NCBI GenBank assembly: GCA_964579845.1
Contig: CAZOHC010000028.1
Location: 1-14,574, forward strand
DNA from: CAZOHC01 sp964579845
Lineage (GTDB): Bacteria > Patescibacteriota > Microgenomatia > Levybacterales > UBA12049
Direction: 5' to 3'
Length of the DNA stretch: 14,574 bases
Positions within the stretch are counted from its first letter, which is position 1; each line of letters starts with the position of its first letter. Of this stretch, positions 1-7,107 are shown piece by piece. The position numbers and the translations under genes are program-made. Below the pieces are notes generated by a model, which ran no database searches, was not told where the DNA came from, and saw nothing but the letters and a program-made list of their open reading frames with translations.

Positions 1-16
1 CTATAAGCTATTTATT

Positions 17-673
17 ATGAAAAAATTTCTCTTATCATTTGGTTTGTTTTTTGCACTTACGGGGACACAGTCTCCTGTTTTCGGCCAGACGTACACCTCA
101 CCGGTCACGCCCGGTGTAACCTCCAGTGTTATCTCAGTGAACAAAGTCGTCCAGAAACCGGGAACAGGATCATTCGTTGAAAACTTGGGCGCAAATGACC
201 CTAAATACAGACCGAGCAGTTCTGTTCCCTTCCAGATCGTCGTGAGAAACACCGGTAATACCAACTTGACTGATATCCGCATTACAGACACATTTCCGGC
301 ATATATGGTACATGAAAGTGATATGAAGCCGACTGCAGTTTTTACTATTGCTTCACTTGAGCCGGGGAAATCACAAACAATAACACTCTCAGGAAAAATC
401 GCTGATGCGTCTTCTTTGCCGAATGATCAGCGTGTTTTTTGTCCGGTCAACCGTGTTGAAGCTACTACAGGAAAGCAAACCAGTACTGATAATGCACAGT
501 TCTGTGTCGAGAATCCAGAGGTAAAAGAGCAGATTACGACCAAAGGAGGCCAGCCTGTGTATGAAGTAAAAGACGTTCCGGTAACACCGAGTACAGGGCC
601 TGAGATGCTCGCTTTTGCAGCGCTGATCCCGGGTGGTATAATCGGACACTTGCTGAGAAAGAAAACGAATTAA
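17..673 (+). CDS. Secreted DUF11-like surface protein with LPXTG-like sorting tail
   Basis: The 218-residue product starts with a Sec signal peptide (MKK, then a hydrophobic core, probable cleavage after VFG near residue 23). Residues about 60-165 form a beta-rich module with the DUF11-like phrase VVRNTGNTNLTDIRITDTFP, typical of repeated extracellular domains that act as stalks or adhesins. Two cysteines (142 and 163) could form a disulfide. The C-terminus is tripartite: TPSTGPE at residues 190-196, a hydrophobic stretch, then LRKK, which is the layout of a sortase-type wall anchor with a variant motif. The protein is therefore probably exported and fixed to the envelope; its ligand is unknown. 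No Shine-Dalgarno site is visible in the 16 bases before the ATG, and the promoter lies outside the window or is absent. A weak GAAGA-TAC-TCTTC stem follows the stop. The domain assignment is by eye. Confidence 0.85.
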   Translation: MKKFLLSFGLFFALTGTQSPVFGQTYTSPVTPGVTSSVISVNKVVQKPGTGSFVENLGANDPKYRPSSSVPFQIVVRNTGNTNLTDIRITDTFPAYMVHESDMKPTAVFTIASLEPGKSQTITLSGKIADASSLPNDQRVFCPVNRVEATTGKQTSTDNAQFCVENPEVKEQITTKGGQPVYEVKDVPVTPSTGPEMLAFAALIPGGIIGHLLRKKTN

Positions 674-1042
674 CTTTCCGGTCGGAGAGAATGTTTGAAG
701 ATACTCTTCGAGCAAAATCAAGAAGCAACCCAAGCCTGGCTTGGTTCTCGATACACTCGAACAATAAAACTACAAACCTTCTCCCCAACCTTTCGGAAGG
801 GCTAACTGTTTGTTCGTTCTTCAAATTTGCGAAGACAAAACAAACTGTTAGTAGAACATTAACAAGGTAATCAGGAAATTAGCGAATAACTACCGGGAGT
901 TAGCGAGTGCGTACTGTGCGGATGCCGTTTTGGGCAGGAATGGTATCCATATGCACAGTGCGTGCTTGCTGACTCTCGGAATACTTCCTTGAGTCATAGA
1001 ACAGACAATACTACCCCGGCAGTGATGCCGGAAGGAGTAGCT
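674..1042. other. Gene-free stretch with two long stem-loops
   Basis: I see no convincing coding sequence here; the plus-strand frame open from 962 only becomes protein-like after 1043. Two stem-loops stand out. At 802-814/839-851 a 13-position stem (CTAACTGTTTGTT with AACAAACTGTTAG, one T-T mismatch) continues inward as TCTTC/GAAGA at 818-822/831-835. At 912-959, ACTGTGC pairs with GCACAGT and, inside a four-base bulge, GGATGCC pairs with GGTATCC (one G-T). A small CCAAGC-CTG-GCTTGG hairpin lies at 730-744. None is followed by a T-run, so they are not ordinary terminators. They mark the left border of the GC-rich island. Confidence 0.6.
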
Positions 1043-1642
1043 ATGCTCGTTCTTAAAAGTCTCACAGGAGCGTTCATCGGAACGCTCCTCGGCTGGGTCG
1101 TGATCGATCTTATCGATCGAAAGCGCCCCCCACCGACTTCAGGAACGTCGCCGGAAGTCAAAGATTTGAAGACGAAAGGGAAGAAGACCATGACTCGACC
1201 CACGATCGCGACGCTCCAGGACCGAATTGCGGTTCTGGAAGAGGCGCTTCGGCGCAAGGGTGTTACCAACCCCGAGGGTATCCAAAATCAAGCGACGCTT
1301 GATGTGTTGGTGCCAACGGGAGGCGGTGCCCCACCGACGAACGCCCCAACCGGACCCATGAACCCACCGGCTCCGCCGGTGAACATCGCAATCCCCAGCT
1401 TCCTCGGCCTCACCATTAATCAGGCCAGGAACGTGGGAGATCAGTGGGGGCTGACGATTGATCCGCAAGGATGGACCGTCAGTGACAACTACGATCGCAA
1501 CACGGTTGCCAACCAGGATCCCCATGTGGGTTCACCGGGGAAGGTCGGCGATACTGTCCGTGTGATGCTGTCCCTCGGGGCACAGAACGCCGCCACTTCC
1601 AATCCGGTTCCGTGGTACCGACGCAAGCCGGGCCAGAACTAG
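1043..1642 (+). CDS. Membrane-anchored PASTA-domain protein
   Basis: The start is the ATG at 1043, because AAGGAG ends about 5 bases upstream and the membrane helix follows at once; the frame is open from 962 but those residues look non-coding. The 199-residue protein has one transmembrane helix (about 6-24), a basic stretch, a short coiled coil (about 54-72, TIATLQDRIAVLEEALRR), a Pro/Gly-rich linker (about 91-117) and a C-terminal PASTA-like domain (about 117-180: IPSFLGLTINQARN, GLTI, NQDPHVGSPGKVGDTVRVML). PASTA domains in PBPs and Ser/Thr kinases sense or bind peptidoglycan stem peptides, so a wall-binding role outside the membrane is inferred. There is no kinase or PBP domain. G+C and codon use are far above the flanking genes. 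It is 12 bases before the next gene and surely co-transcribed with it. Confidence 0.85.
   Translation: MLVLKSLTGAFIGTLLGWVVIDLIDRKRPPPTSGTSPEVKDLKTKGKKTMTRPTIATLQDRIAVLEEALRRKGVTNPEGIQNQATLDVLVPTGGGAPPTNAPTGPMNPPAPPVNIAIPSFLGLTINQARNVGDQWGLTIDPQGWTVSDNYDRNTVANQDPHVGSPGKVGDTVRVMLSLGAQNAATSNPVPWYRRKPGQN
1066..1118 (+). other. Two perfect hairpins at the 5' end of the PASTA gene
   Basis: AGGAGCGTT at 1066-1074 pairs with AACGCTCCT at 1081-1089 (9 bp, loop CATCGG). GATCGAT at 1102-1108 pairs with ATCGATC at 1112-1118 (7 bp, loop CTT). Both fall in codons for the membrane helix, 23-75 bases after the start codon. They may tune early translation or simply reflect GC-rich codon choice. Confidence 0.5.
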
Positions 1643-1654
1643 AAGGAGAAAGAC

Positions 1655-2308
1655 ATGAACACGTGGGAGGTCATCGCTCTCGTCGTAGCTGTCATCGCCA
1701 TCGTGGCTGCGGGAATTTCGATCGGGTCGTGGGGATTTACCCTCGGTTCGATCGCCATGTCCACGCTAGCCTTTGTGGCGACTGTTTTCCTCGTCGTGAT
1801 GCTGCTCATCCCGAACACCATCACTGTCGGGTCCGAAGAGGTCAGCGGCGCTGAGGAGAGGATCGCTGCTCTTGAGCAGACGATCGCCGACCTCAAGCAG
1901 GGCGGTGGCAACACCGCTCTCGGGCAGGTCACCCAGGCGACCCAGACCCCGGCTGACTCCGTCGTCGAGGAGGATGCGGAGCTCATCACCACTGGTGCGA
2001 GCCCTCGCCACCTCTACGGCTGGGGCACCGGCGTCGGCATTGCTGATGCCCACGACTGGCAGGTTCCCAGCGATCACGTGTTGATCGTCTGGGGCGTCGA
2101 GGTCGATGGAACCAGCTTTGCTGCCAAGGTGTACACGTCCGACCCCGGCCTCATCGCCGTCAAGGACGGGTACGGCTTTGTCGTGCACGAGGAGTTTGCG
2201 AATGATGCTCTCTGTCAGGCGCTTAACGGTGCCGGACAGATTGACATCGTTCAGTACGCTCCCGGCATGACGGAGTGTCCTGGGTTTGAAGGCTTGGCTG
2301 CCGCCTAG
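1655..2308 (+). CDS. Two-helix membrane protein with unknown C-terminal domain
   Basis: The 217-residue product starts at an ATG preceded by AGAAGGAGAAAGAC, a strong Shine-Dalgarno site, 12 bases after the PASTA gene. Residues about 5-25 and 30-52 are two transmembrane helices in a hairpin; 62-83 is a short coiled coil (EERIAALEQTIADLKQ), followed by a Gln/Thr-rich linker. The C-terminal domain (about 115-212) is aromatic and Gly-rich (YGWGTGVGIADAHDW, HVLIVWGVEVDG) and carries two cysteines (187 and 208). I do not recognise this domain. Its architecture (membrane anchor, coil, linker, globular head) parallels the PASTA partner, so the two may form a complex at the envelope; that is inference. 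A hand count of 1861-1920 gives 38/60 G+C against 18/60 at 2701-2760, which marks it as foreign to its surroundings. A UUCG hairpin follows the stop. Confidence 0.85.
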   Translation: MNTWEVIALVVAVIAIVAAGISIGSWGFTLGSIAMSTLAFVATVFLVVMLLIPNTITVGSEEVSGAEERIAALEQTIADLKQGGGNTALGQVTQATQTPADSVVEEDAELITTGASPRHLYGWGTGVGIADAHDWQVPSDHVLIVWGVEVDGTSFAAKVYTSDPGLIAVKDGYGFVVHEEFANDALCQALNGAGQIDIVQYAPGMTECPGFEGLAAA

Positions 2309-2321
2309 CGCAGCTACCTAA

Positions 2322-2354
2322 GGAGAGGATTTTGCCTTCGGGCAAATCCTCTCC
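2322..2354 (+). terminator. UUCG hairpin closing the GC-rich two-gene unit
   Basis: GGAGAGGATTTTGCC at 2322-2336 pairs with GGCAAATCCTCTCC at 2341-2354, with one bulged T and a TTCG tetraloop. It begins 13 bases after the stop of the upstream gene. There is no strong T-run, so termination may be inefficient or the stem may serve as a 3' stabiliser. Confidence 0.7.
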
Positions 2355-2515
2355 TGACCATTCGTTATCACTGACTGAGTGATACTTATTTTCGACGCAC
2401 CGATGCGGTGCAGTTCGAGAGGAGTTCCACTCACGATGTGGAAGGGCTCTGCCCTTCACCTGATTACCGACAGTCTACGCCTCATCGGCGTACTGATGAG
2501 CCCATGCTCACACGA
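2355..2515. other. Dense array of small hairpins
   Basis: No gene is supported here, although the frame of the downstream glycosyltransferase is open from 2379. Five stems follow one another: TATCACT/AGTGATA (2366-2384), GCACCG/CGGTGC with loop ATG (2397-2411), TTCCAC/GTGGAA (2425-2443), GAAGGGC/GCCCTTC with loop TCT (2441-2457, exclusive with the previous one) and CTCATC/GATGAG (2481-2500). This is more than expected for spacer DNA of this size and suggests a structured 3' region or the remains of a mobile boundary. Confidence 0.5.
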
Positions 2516-2598
2516 TGTCATTCTGAAGCCAGAGGTTGAAGAATCTCCTAAACGAGATCCTTCGCCCCGCTCTCTCCGATTCGGCGGGCAGGATGACC
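2516..2598. repeat. Dispersed palindromic repeat, TGTCATTCTGA family
   Basis: TGTCATTCTGAAG opens the element, GAAGAATCTC and GAGATCCTTCG lie in the middle, and GGCAGGATGACC closes it, so the ends are inverted copies of each other. The same words recur at 8871-8928 and 8955-9070. Similar intergenic palindromes are known from many bacterial genomes. It lies just before the glycosyltransferase start and explains why that frame appears open upstream. Confidence 0.75.
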
Positions 2599-2627
2599 AG
2601 AAGAAGCTCAGGGCGAAACTGTCAATT

Positions 2628-3548
2628 ATGAAAAATAATAAACCCCTTATCTCAATCCTCATGCCCGTTTATAATGCGGGAGAGTACTTAGTGGAAGCTG
2701 TCGAAAGTATCCTTACACAAACATATCAGAATTTCGAATTTATTATCATTGATGATGCCTCAACCGATAACTCCTGGGATATTCTGACTACTATGGCGAA
2801 GAAACATAAAAAAATTCGTCTATTCAGAAATACAACAAATCAAGGAATTTCAGAAACCACGAACCGTGCGATTTCCTATGCACAAGGTGACTATCTGGCA
2901 CGAATGGATGCTGATGATATCTCACTTCCGAACCGTCTGGAGAAACAACTGAGCTATATGAAAAAACATGCAGATGTAGTCGCACTCGGAACACAGTGCA
3001 TGTTAATCGATAAAAAAAACAATCTGATCGGTGAAAAAACCTTCCCATTTTCTGCAAAAGACGTCTATGACTATATCTATCGCTTCATCCCTGTTCAACA
3101 TCCGACGCTCATGATCGCACGAAACAGACTCCCTGAAGATTTCTCGTTTTATGATCAAGATGAGAAAACAGCAGAAGATGTCCAGTTATTATTCAAACTG
3201 TTCCAATACGGAAAGGTCGAGAATCTGCCGGACTATCTCTTCGCCTATCGTCTCCACGGGAAGAACAATTCCCTGAGACAACTGAAACGGACCTTTTATC
3301 TGACACTCAGATCCCGTATCCAGGCAGTCTTCTCCTATGGCTATCGTCCGACCGTAACCGGTGTACTTATGACACTTATTCAGACACTGCTCGTGTCACT
3401 CTTCCCTGAAATCGTTCTCACCAAAATGTACCTGGTGATGAAGGGGATCAAAACCGCTGACTATCGATACTTCATGACTACCCTTCCACGACTCATACAG
3501 CTTCCCCTGTTCCACCTGAGTCTTCTGCTCACATTAAACTCTGCGTGA
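2628..3548 (+). CDS. GT2 family glycosyltransferase (active-type)
   Basis: The ATG at 2628 is chosen because the GT-A fold begins at once (LISILMPVYNAGEYL); the upstream in-frame stretch is repeat DNA. The 306-residue enzyme has the nucleotide-binding IDDASTD (41-47), NQGISETTNRAI (71-82), the metal-binding DXD-type MDADD (93-97) and the acidic pair ED (173-174) before QYGKVENLPDYLFAYRLH. These are the marks of inverting family-2 transferases that add a sugar from a nucleotide donor to a surface glycan or lipid carrier. The C-terminus has two hydrophobic segments (about 243-265 and 285-303) that could hold it at the membrane. No clear Shine-Dalgarno site is present. The next gene begins 77 bases downstream. 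Donor and acceptor cannot be told from sequence. Confidence 0.9.
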   Translation: MKNNKPLISILMPVYNAGEYLVEAVESILTQTYQNFEFIIIDDASTDNSWDILTTMAKKHKKIRLFRNTTNQGISETTNRAISYAQGDYLARMDADDISLPNRLEKQLSYMKKHADVVALGTQCMLIDKKNNLIGEKTFPFSAKDVYDYIYRFIPVQHPTLMIARNRLPEDFSFYDQDEKTAEDVQLLFKLFQYGKVENLPDYLFAYRLHGKNNSLRQLKRTFYLTLRSRIQAVFSYGYRPTVTGVLMTLIQTLLVSLFPEIVLTKMYLVMKGIKTADYRYFMTTLPRLIQLPLFHLSLLLTLNSA

Positions 3549-3625
3549 TAAGATTAAACTATATAATTGTTTAATTGTTATATTGCTCCCGTATTGTAGC
3601 AGTACATCAATAAGGCTGATTCAGT

Positions 3626-6600
3626 ATGAAACACCTATTCTCCAGAATAACGCAAAAACCCATACTTTATATCTCACTTCTCGTCCTGCTGGAACTCGTT
3701 ATTTTTTTCACGAATTACCTTCCCGGAACGTACCTCATCGGTTGGGACCAAGTGAGTCCTGAATTTGATCTCTCACTCAATCTCAAACGCGCTGTTTCAT
3801 CTCTCTGGCAGAATTACCGAGGTCTGGGAGTACTCGATGGGATGGCACATGCAGCGAATCTATTTCATACACTCTATATCTGGTTGCTATCACTGGTTCT
3901 CCCGCAAGCATTACTTCGCTATGTCTTTATCCACCTAACCCATCTTATGGGTGGTATCGGTATGTTCCTGCTCCTGAAACATCTACTCACATCGTATTCT
4001 TCGAATGACGAACACAGTGACGAGTCGAAGAATACCATTTCAGCAATAAAGCAACTCAACAAAACCAACCCTCATACTGCTCTGTTCACCGCACTTCTCG
4101 GAGCAATGTTTTACATGCTCAATCTTGGTGTAATCCAGTTGTATTACGCTCCGCTTGAAGTCTTCGCGGTTCATTTCGCAGCTTTGCCGTTTCTGGCACT
4201 TCAGATGACAAAGTCTCTCAGAAAGCCTGACAAAAAAAATCTGTTACTGCTCTTTACGCTCTGCGTACTCTTCTCTCCTCAAGCTTTCGTCCCGACCGTC
4301 TTCGTCGCCTTTTCACTGTTCGCAGGAACTATGTTGCTTCATTTTGCATTTACCACTCGGCGAATAAAAGAAACGCTTATCGTCGCTGTCACGATATTCT
4401 TGGCAAATGCATTCTGGCTGCTCCCGTATGGATACAGTGCGTTACACACCCCTGACACGATCAGAAGCTCCAAAATCAACCAGATAGCATCTGAAGAAAT
4501 CTTTTACCGAAACAAAGCATACGGAGACCTGATCAGCGTTCTATCGCTAAAAGGCTTCATGCTCTCTACCATTGAATATGATGTTACCGCACAACAAGAC
4601 GTCTACTTTATGCAGCGATGGATTGACCATAGCGATAATCTTCTGTATCGCTTTCTTTTTCTGCTGATCATCGCAGTGACTACGATCGGGCTGTACAGAA
4701 CCATCAGTCGACGAGATCATCACGCACTCGCGTATCTCGGAGCACTCATGATCAGCTTCCTCTTTCTCGCGAATGACACACCCGGTCTTGAGCAATTCAA
4801 TGCCTGGTTCAGATCGTTCTTTCCGATCCTGGGCGAAGCATTCCGCTTTCCGTTCACCAAATTCATGACGCTTTTTGCTTTTTCACTATCGATATTCTTT
4901 ACGCTGGGAACTGCGTTCCTGTTACATGTATTTTCCGAGTACCGGAAGCAGATACTAGTACTAGCTATGATCATACTTTTCTTCCTCTCTTTTCCGATAT
5001 TCCAAGGACACTTCACCTCACCACTGATTAGACTTTCGTTACCTTCTGAATACCTCACGCTCTTTTCATCATTTCAGGAGAAAAATCCTGAGGGCAGGAT
5101 CGCTCTTCTGCCAGTTCATACATTTTGGAATTGGCAATATCGCTCCTGGAACTATCGGGGCTCTGACTTCCTCTGGTACGGACTTCCTCAACCGATTCTT
5201 GAACGGGCTTTTGACCCGTGGAGCCAGAGTAATGAGCAGTACTTCACTGAAATTTCATCAGCAGTCAGCAGACAGGATGCAGATGCCTTTAGGCGGGTAC
5301 TTGAGAAATATGATATAAACTCAGTTGTCGTTGATACAACACTACTGAATACCCTAGCAGGTCAACCGATAAACTTCCCAAGTCTTGAGATTTTTCTCAC
5401 CGACTCAGTTGGGTTGGAAAAAGATGATTCATATGGCAAACTCCAGATATATAAAGCAGCTGAAAGATCATCTCATGTATATAGCTATGCAGGGGGTGTC
5501 GCAATCGGCAGTATGCCACTCCGGGGAGGAACCATCGGACTGGAAAACAATGTTTCAACCTACTATACGTCTGACGCTCCTACAATCATACCGCTCTTCC
5601 CGTCACTCTCCTCAGAGAAGCTCCAGGAAAATCTCACTTTTTCCTTAGACGAAAAACAATATTCATTTATCATCCAGCCAAAGTCTATCAGCCCCATACA
5701 TGGGCCGCTTTCCTTCACTTCACCATCTCTTTTCAGCACAGAGTACCTCGTCCCGGTCGAAGTCAGGAAAGTCCCGGAAGGTTTAACATTTATACCGTTA
5801 TATCCGTTCATCCGAATTAACGGCATTACGCTTCCGATTGAAGGTGAAGCGATTACCCTCAGATTACACGGCGTAAGGAATCCGACCGAGATTACGATGG
5901 TTGATACGGGACACATTATCCCATTTACCGAAGGGATAGCTAAAACCTATTTACTAAACCCCTACAGCAACACGATCAGAGTCAGTGACGGGACAAACAC
6001 AGAAATTCTCGCACTGAATACGGAAGATATTTCACGAGAGGATATCATCATTCCCCTTGATAGCCAGCCGATTTACTCAATTGAGGCTGAATTTCCGAAG
6101 ATATCCTCTCCGTTTGAGTATGCGGATCTGATACAAACGCACGAATACTCAGCGCATGAAGCTCCTCCGACACTGCCCTCGCATCGAGGAAATCGATCTG
6201 CCGTGATTACTGAAAATGGAGACAGTGTTACCATGGAGGCAAAGAATACGACAGCTGAGCTTACATTCTTCTTGGAGAATCTCTACCATCAAGGCTCATA
6301 TCTTTTGACCGCTGAAATTGACTATGACAGCGGCCTGCCGATACATTTTTATATCGATAACCCGACCCAAAAACGGTCAGAACTTGAGACCGTGCTATCA
6401 AAAGAGATTTCAGAAAATATCATCGTCCTTCCGAAAACAGAAAACTTCTTTCAAGGATATGGCTTCCATTTCTCGGTAAAATCCGTCGGGACTGAGCGAG
6501 CGAAGGCTACAGTTAAAGAAATAAACCTCTATCCGTTTCCACTTGAAACATTGTCCCAAATGACGATAGCAGAGCCGTCAGTTCAAAGGACTGGTCCTGC

Positions 6601-6982
6601 CCGAAAAAAACCGCTAAACTTTTCCCGAACTACCTTTTCTGCATATACTGGATATGCACCTAAAGATAACTCGCTACTCGTTCTCTCCCAAACCTATGAT
6701 CCGGGGTGGAAAGCATACAGTATCAAGCGTAATGCGCCGAAAATAATGACCTCTGCATTCCCATTTATCTTCGGTGAAGAGATCACAACACATACCAAAG
6801 TAAACAATTGGGCAAACGGCTGGATACTGGAGGGCAACGACCAGGGACAAACAATTAATGACAATACACAAATCATAATTGTCTATCTTCCCCAGTACCT
6901 CCAGTACCTGGGGCAGGCTATAACACTTGGCACACTTATGGTTTTGCTTGCCTTAACAATCAGAAGAATACGACGCGCTTGA
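3626..6982 (+). CDS. Giant GT-C-like polytopic membrane protein
   Basis: The 1118-residue protein has an N-terminal half (to about residue 455) rich in transmembrane helices, a large extracytoplasmic region, and a last helix near 1096-1112 followed by RRIRRA. After the first helix comes GWDQVSPEFDLSLNLKR, with Asp41 in the first outer loop where GT-C enzymes keep a catalytic acid, then WQNYRGLGVLDGM. The C-terminal part carries YDPGWKAY (DPGW at 1025-1028), seen in YfhO-like and arabinofuranosyltransferase-like membrane proteins. It probably transfers a lipid-linked sugar on the outer face, or modifies a surface polymer; this is inference from fold. It sits between two GT2 genes. The 77-base gap upstream is AT-rich and includes an inverted repeat TTAAAC/GTTTAA (3554-3574) around a TATAAT word (3562-3567) with no good -35, so the promoter is uncertain. 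No Shine-Dalgarno site is obvious. Confidence 0.75.
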   Translation: MKHLFSRITQKPILYISLLVLLELVIFFTNYLPGTYLIGWDQVSPEFDLSLNLKRAVSSLWQNYRGLGVLDGMAHAANLFHTLYIWLLSLVLPQALLRYVFIHLTHLMGGIGMFLLLKHLLTSYSSNDEHSDESKNTISAIKQLNKTNPHTALFTALLGAMFYMLNLGVIQLYYAPLEVFAVHFAALPFLALQMTKSLRKPDKKNLLLLFTLCVLFSPQAFVPTVFVAFSLFAGTMLLHFAFTTRRIKETLIVAVTIFLANAFWLLPYGYSALHTPDTIRSSKINQIASEEIFYRNKAYGDLISVLSLKGFMLSTIEYDVTAQQDVYFMQRWIDHSDNLLYRFLFLLIIAVTTIGLYRTISRRDHHALAYLGALMISFLFLANDTPGLEQFNAWFRSFFPILGEAFRFPFTKFMTLFAFSLSIFFTLGTAFLLHVFSEYRKQILVLAMIILFFLSFPIFQGHFTSPLIRLSLPSEYLTLFSSFQEKNPEGRIALLPVHTFWNWQYRSWNYRGSDFLWYGLPQPILERAFDPWSQSNEQYFTEISSAVSRQDADAFRRVLEKYDINSVVVDTTLLNTLAGQPINFPSLEIFLTDSVGLEKDDSYGKLQIYKAAERSSHVYSYAGGVAIGSMPLRGGTIGLENNVSTYYTSDAPTIIPLFPSLSSEKLQENLTFSLDEKQYSFIIQPKSISPIHGPLSFTSPSLFSTEYLVPVEVRKVPEGLTFIPLYPFIRINGITLPIEGEAITLRLHGVRNPTEITMVDTGHIIPFTEGIAKTYLLNPYSNTIRVSDGTNTEILALNTEDISREDIIIPLDSQPIYSIEAEFPKISSPFEYADLIQTHEYSAHEAPPTLPSHRGNRSAVITENGDSVTMEAKNTTAELTFFLENLYHQGSYLLTAEIDYDSGLPIHFYIDNPTQKRSELETVLSKEISENIIVLPKTENFFQGYGFHFSVKSVGTERAKATVKEINLYPFPLETLSQMTIAEPSVQRTGPARKKPLNFSRTTFSAYTGYAPKDNSLLVLSQTYDPGWKAYSIKRNAPKIMTSAFPFIFGEEITTHTKVNNWANGWILEGNDQGQTINDNTQIIIVYLPQYLQYLGQAITLGTLMVLLALTIRRIRRA

Positions 6983-7007
6983 CAACACATCAGGACAGTG
7001 GTATTCT
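6979..7007 (+). promoter_or_regulatory. Sigma70-type promoter overlapping the GT-C stop codon
   Basis: TTGACA at 6979-6984, a 17-base spacer and TATTCT at 7002-7007. The TGA stop (6980-6982) lies inside the -35 hexamer. It would allow the second GT2 gene to be transcribed separately. Confidence 0.5.
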
Positions 7008-7066
7008 GAGTCCCTTAAATCTGCACCGGCACTAGCCATGCCTGCCCGCCTGAAACAAAACAAGGC

Positions 7067-7086
7067 TCCTCCACTCATCAGGAGGA
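7067..7086 (+). other. Hairpin containing a misplaced AGGAGG
   Basis: TCCTCC (7067-7072) pairs with GGAGGA (7081-7086) over an 8-base loop. The AGGAGG at 7080-7085 is 22 bases from the next ATG, too far for a normal ribosome site, and is sequestered in the stem. Confidence 0.45.
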
Positions 7087-7107
7087 AAACTACCCGAAAT
7101 TAACCAT

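Noticed and set aside
693..760. tRNA-like fold after the DUF11 gene
   Set aside because: Short stems exist but there is no T-arm consensus, no anticodon arm geometry and no CCA-type end.
802..851. Integron attC site beside the island
   Set aside because: The arm ends GGCTAAC and GTTAGTA do not fit the RYYYAAC/GTTRRRY core, and no integrase is in the window.
962..1042. Upstream start of the PASTA gene at 962
   Set aside because: The added residues look random, overlap the edge of a stem-loop region, and the AAGGAG site points to 1043.
1766..2188. 140-residue minus-strand frame inside the island
   Set aside because: It is an opposite-strand shadow caused by high G+C; no ribosome site, and the plus-strand protein has clear membrane and coil features.
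2379..2627. Upstream extension of the GT2 frame to 2379
   Set aside because: The translated stretch is hairpin and repeat DNA; the GT-A fold starts right after the ATG at 2628.
7080..7085. AGGAGG as ribosome site for the GT2 paralogue
   Set aside because: It is 22 bases from the ATG and no in-frame start lies at normal spacing.
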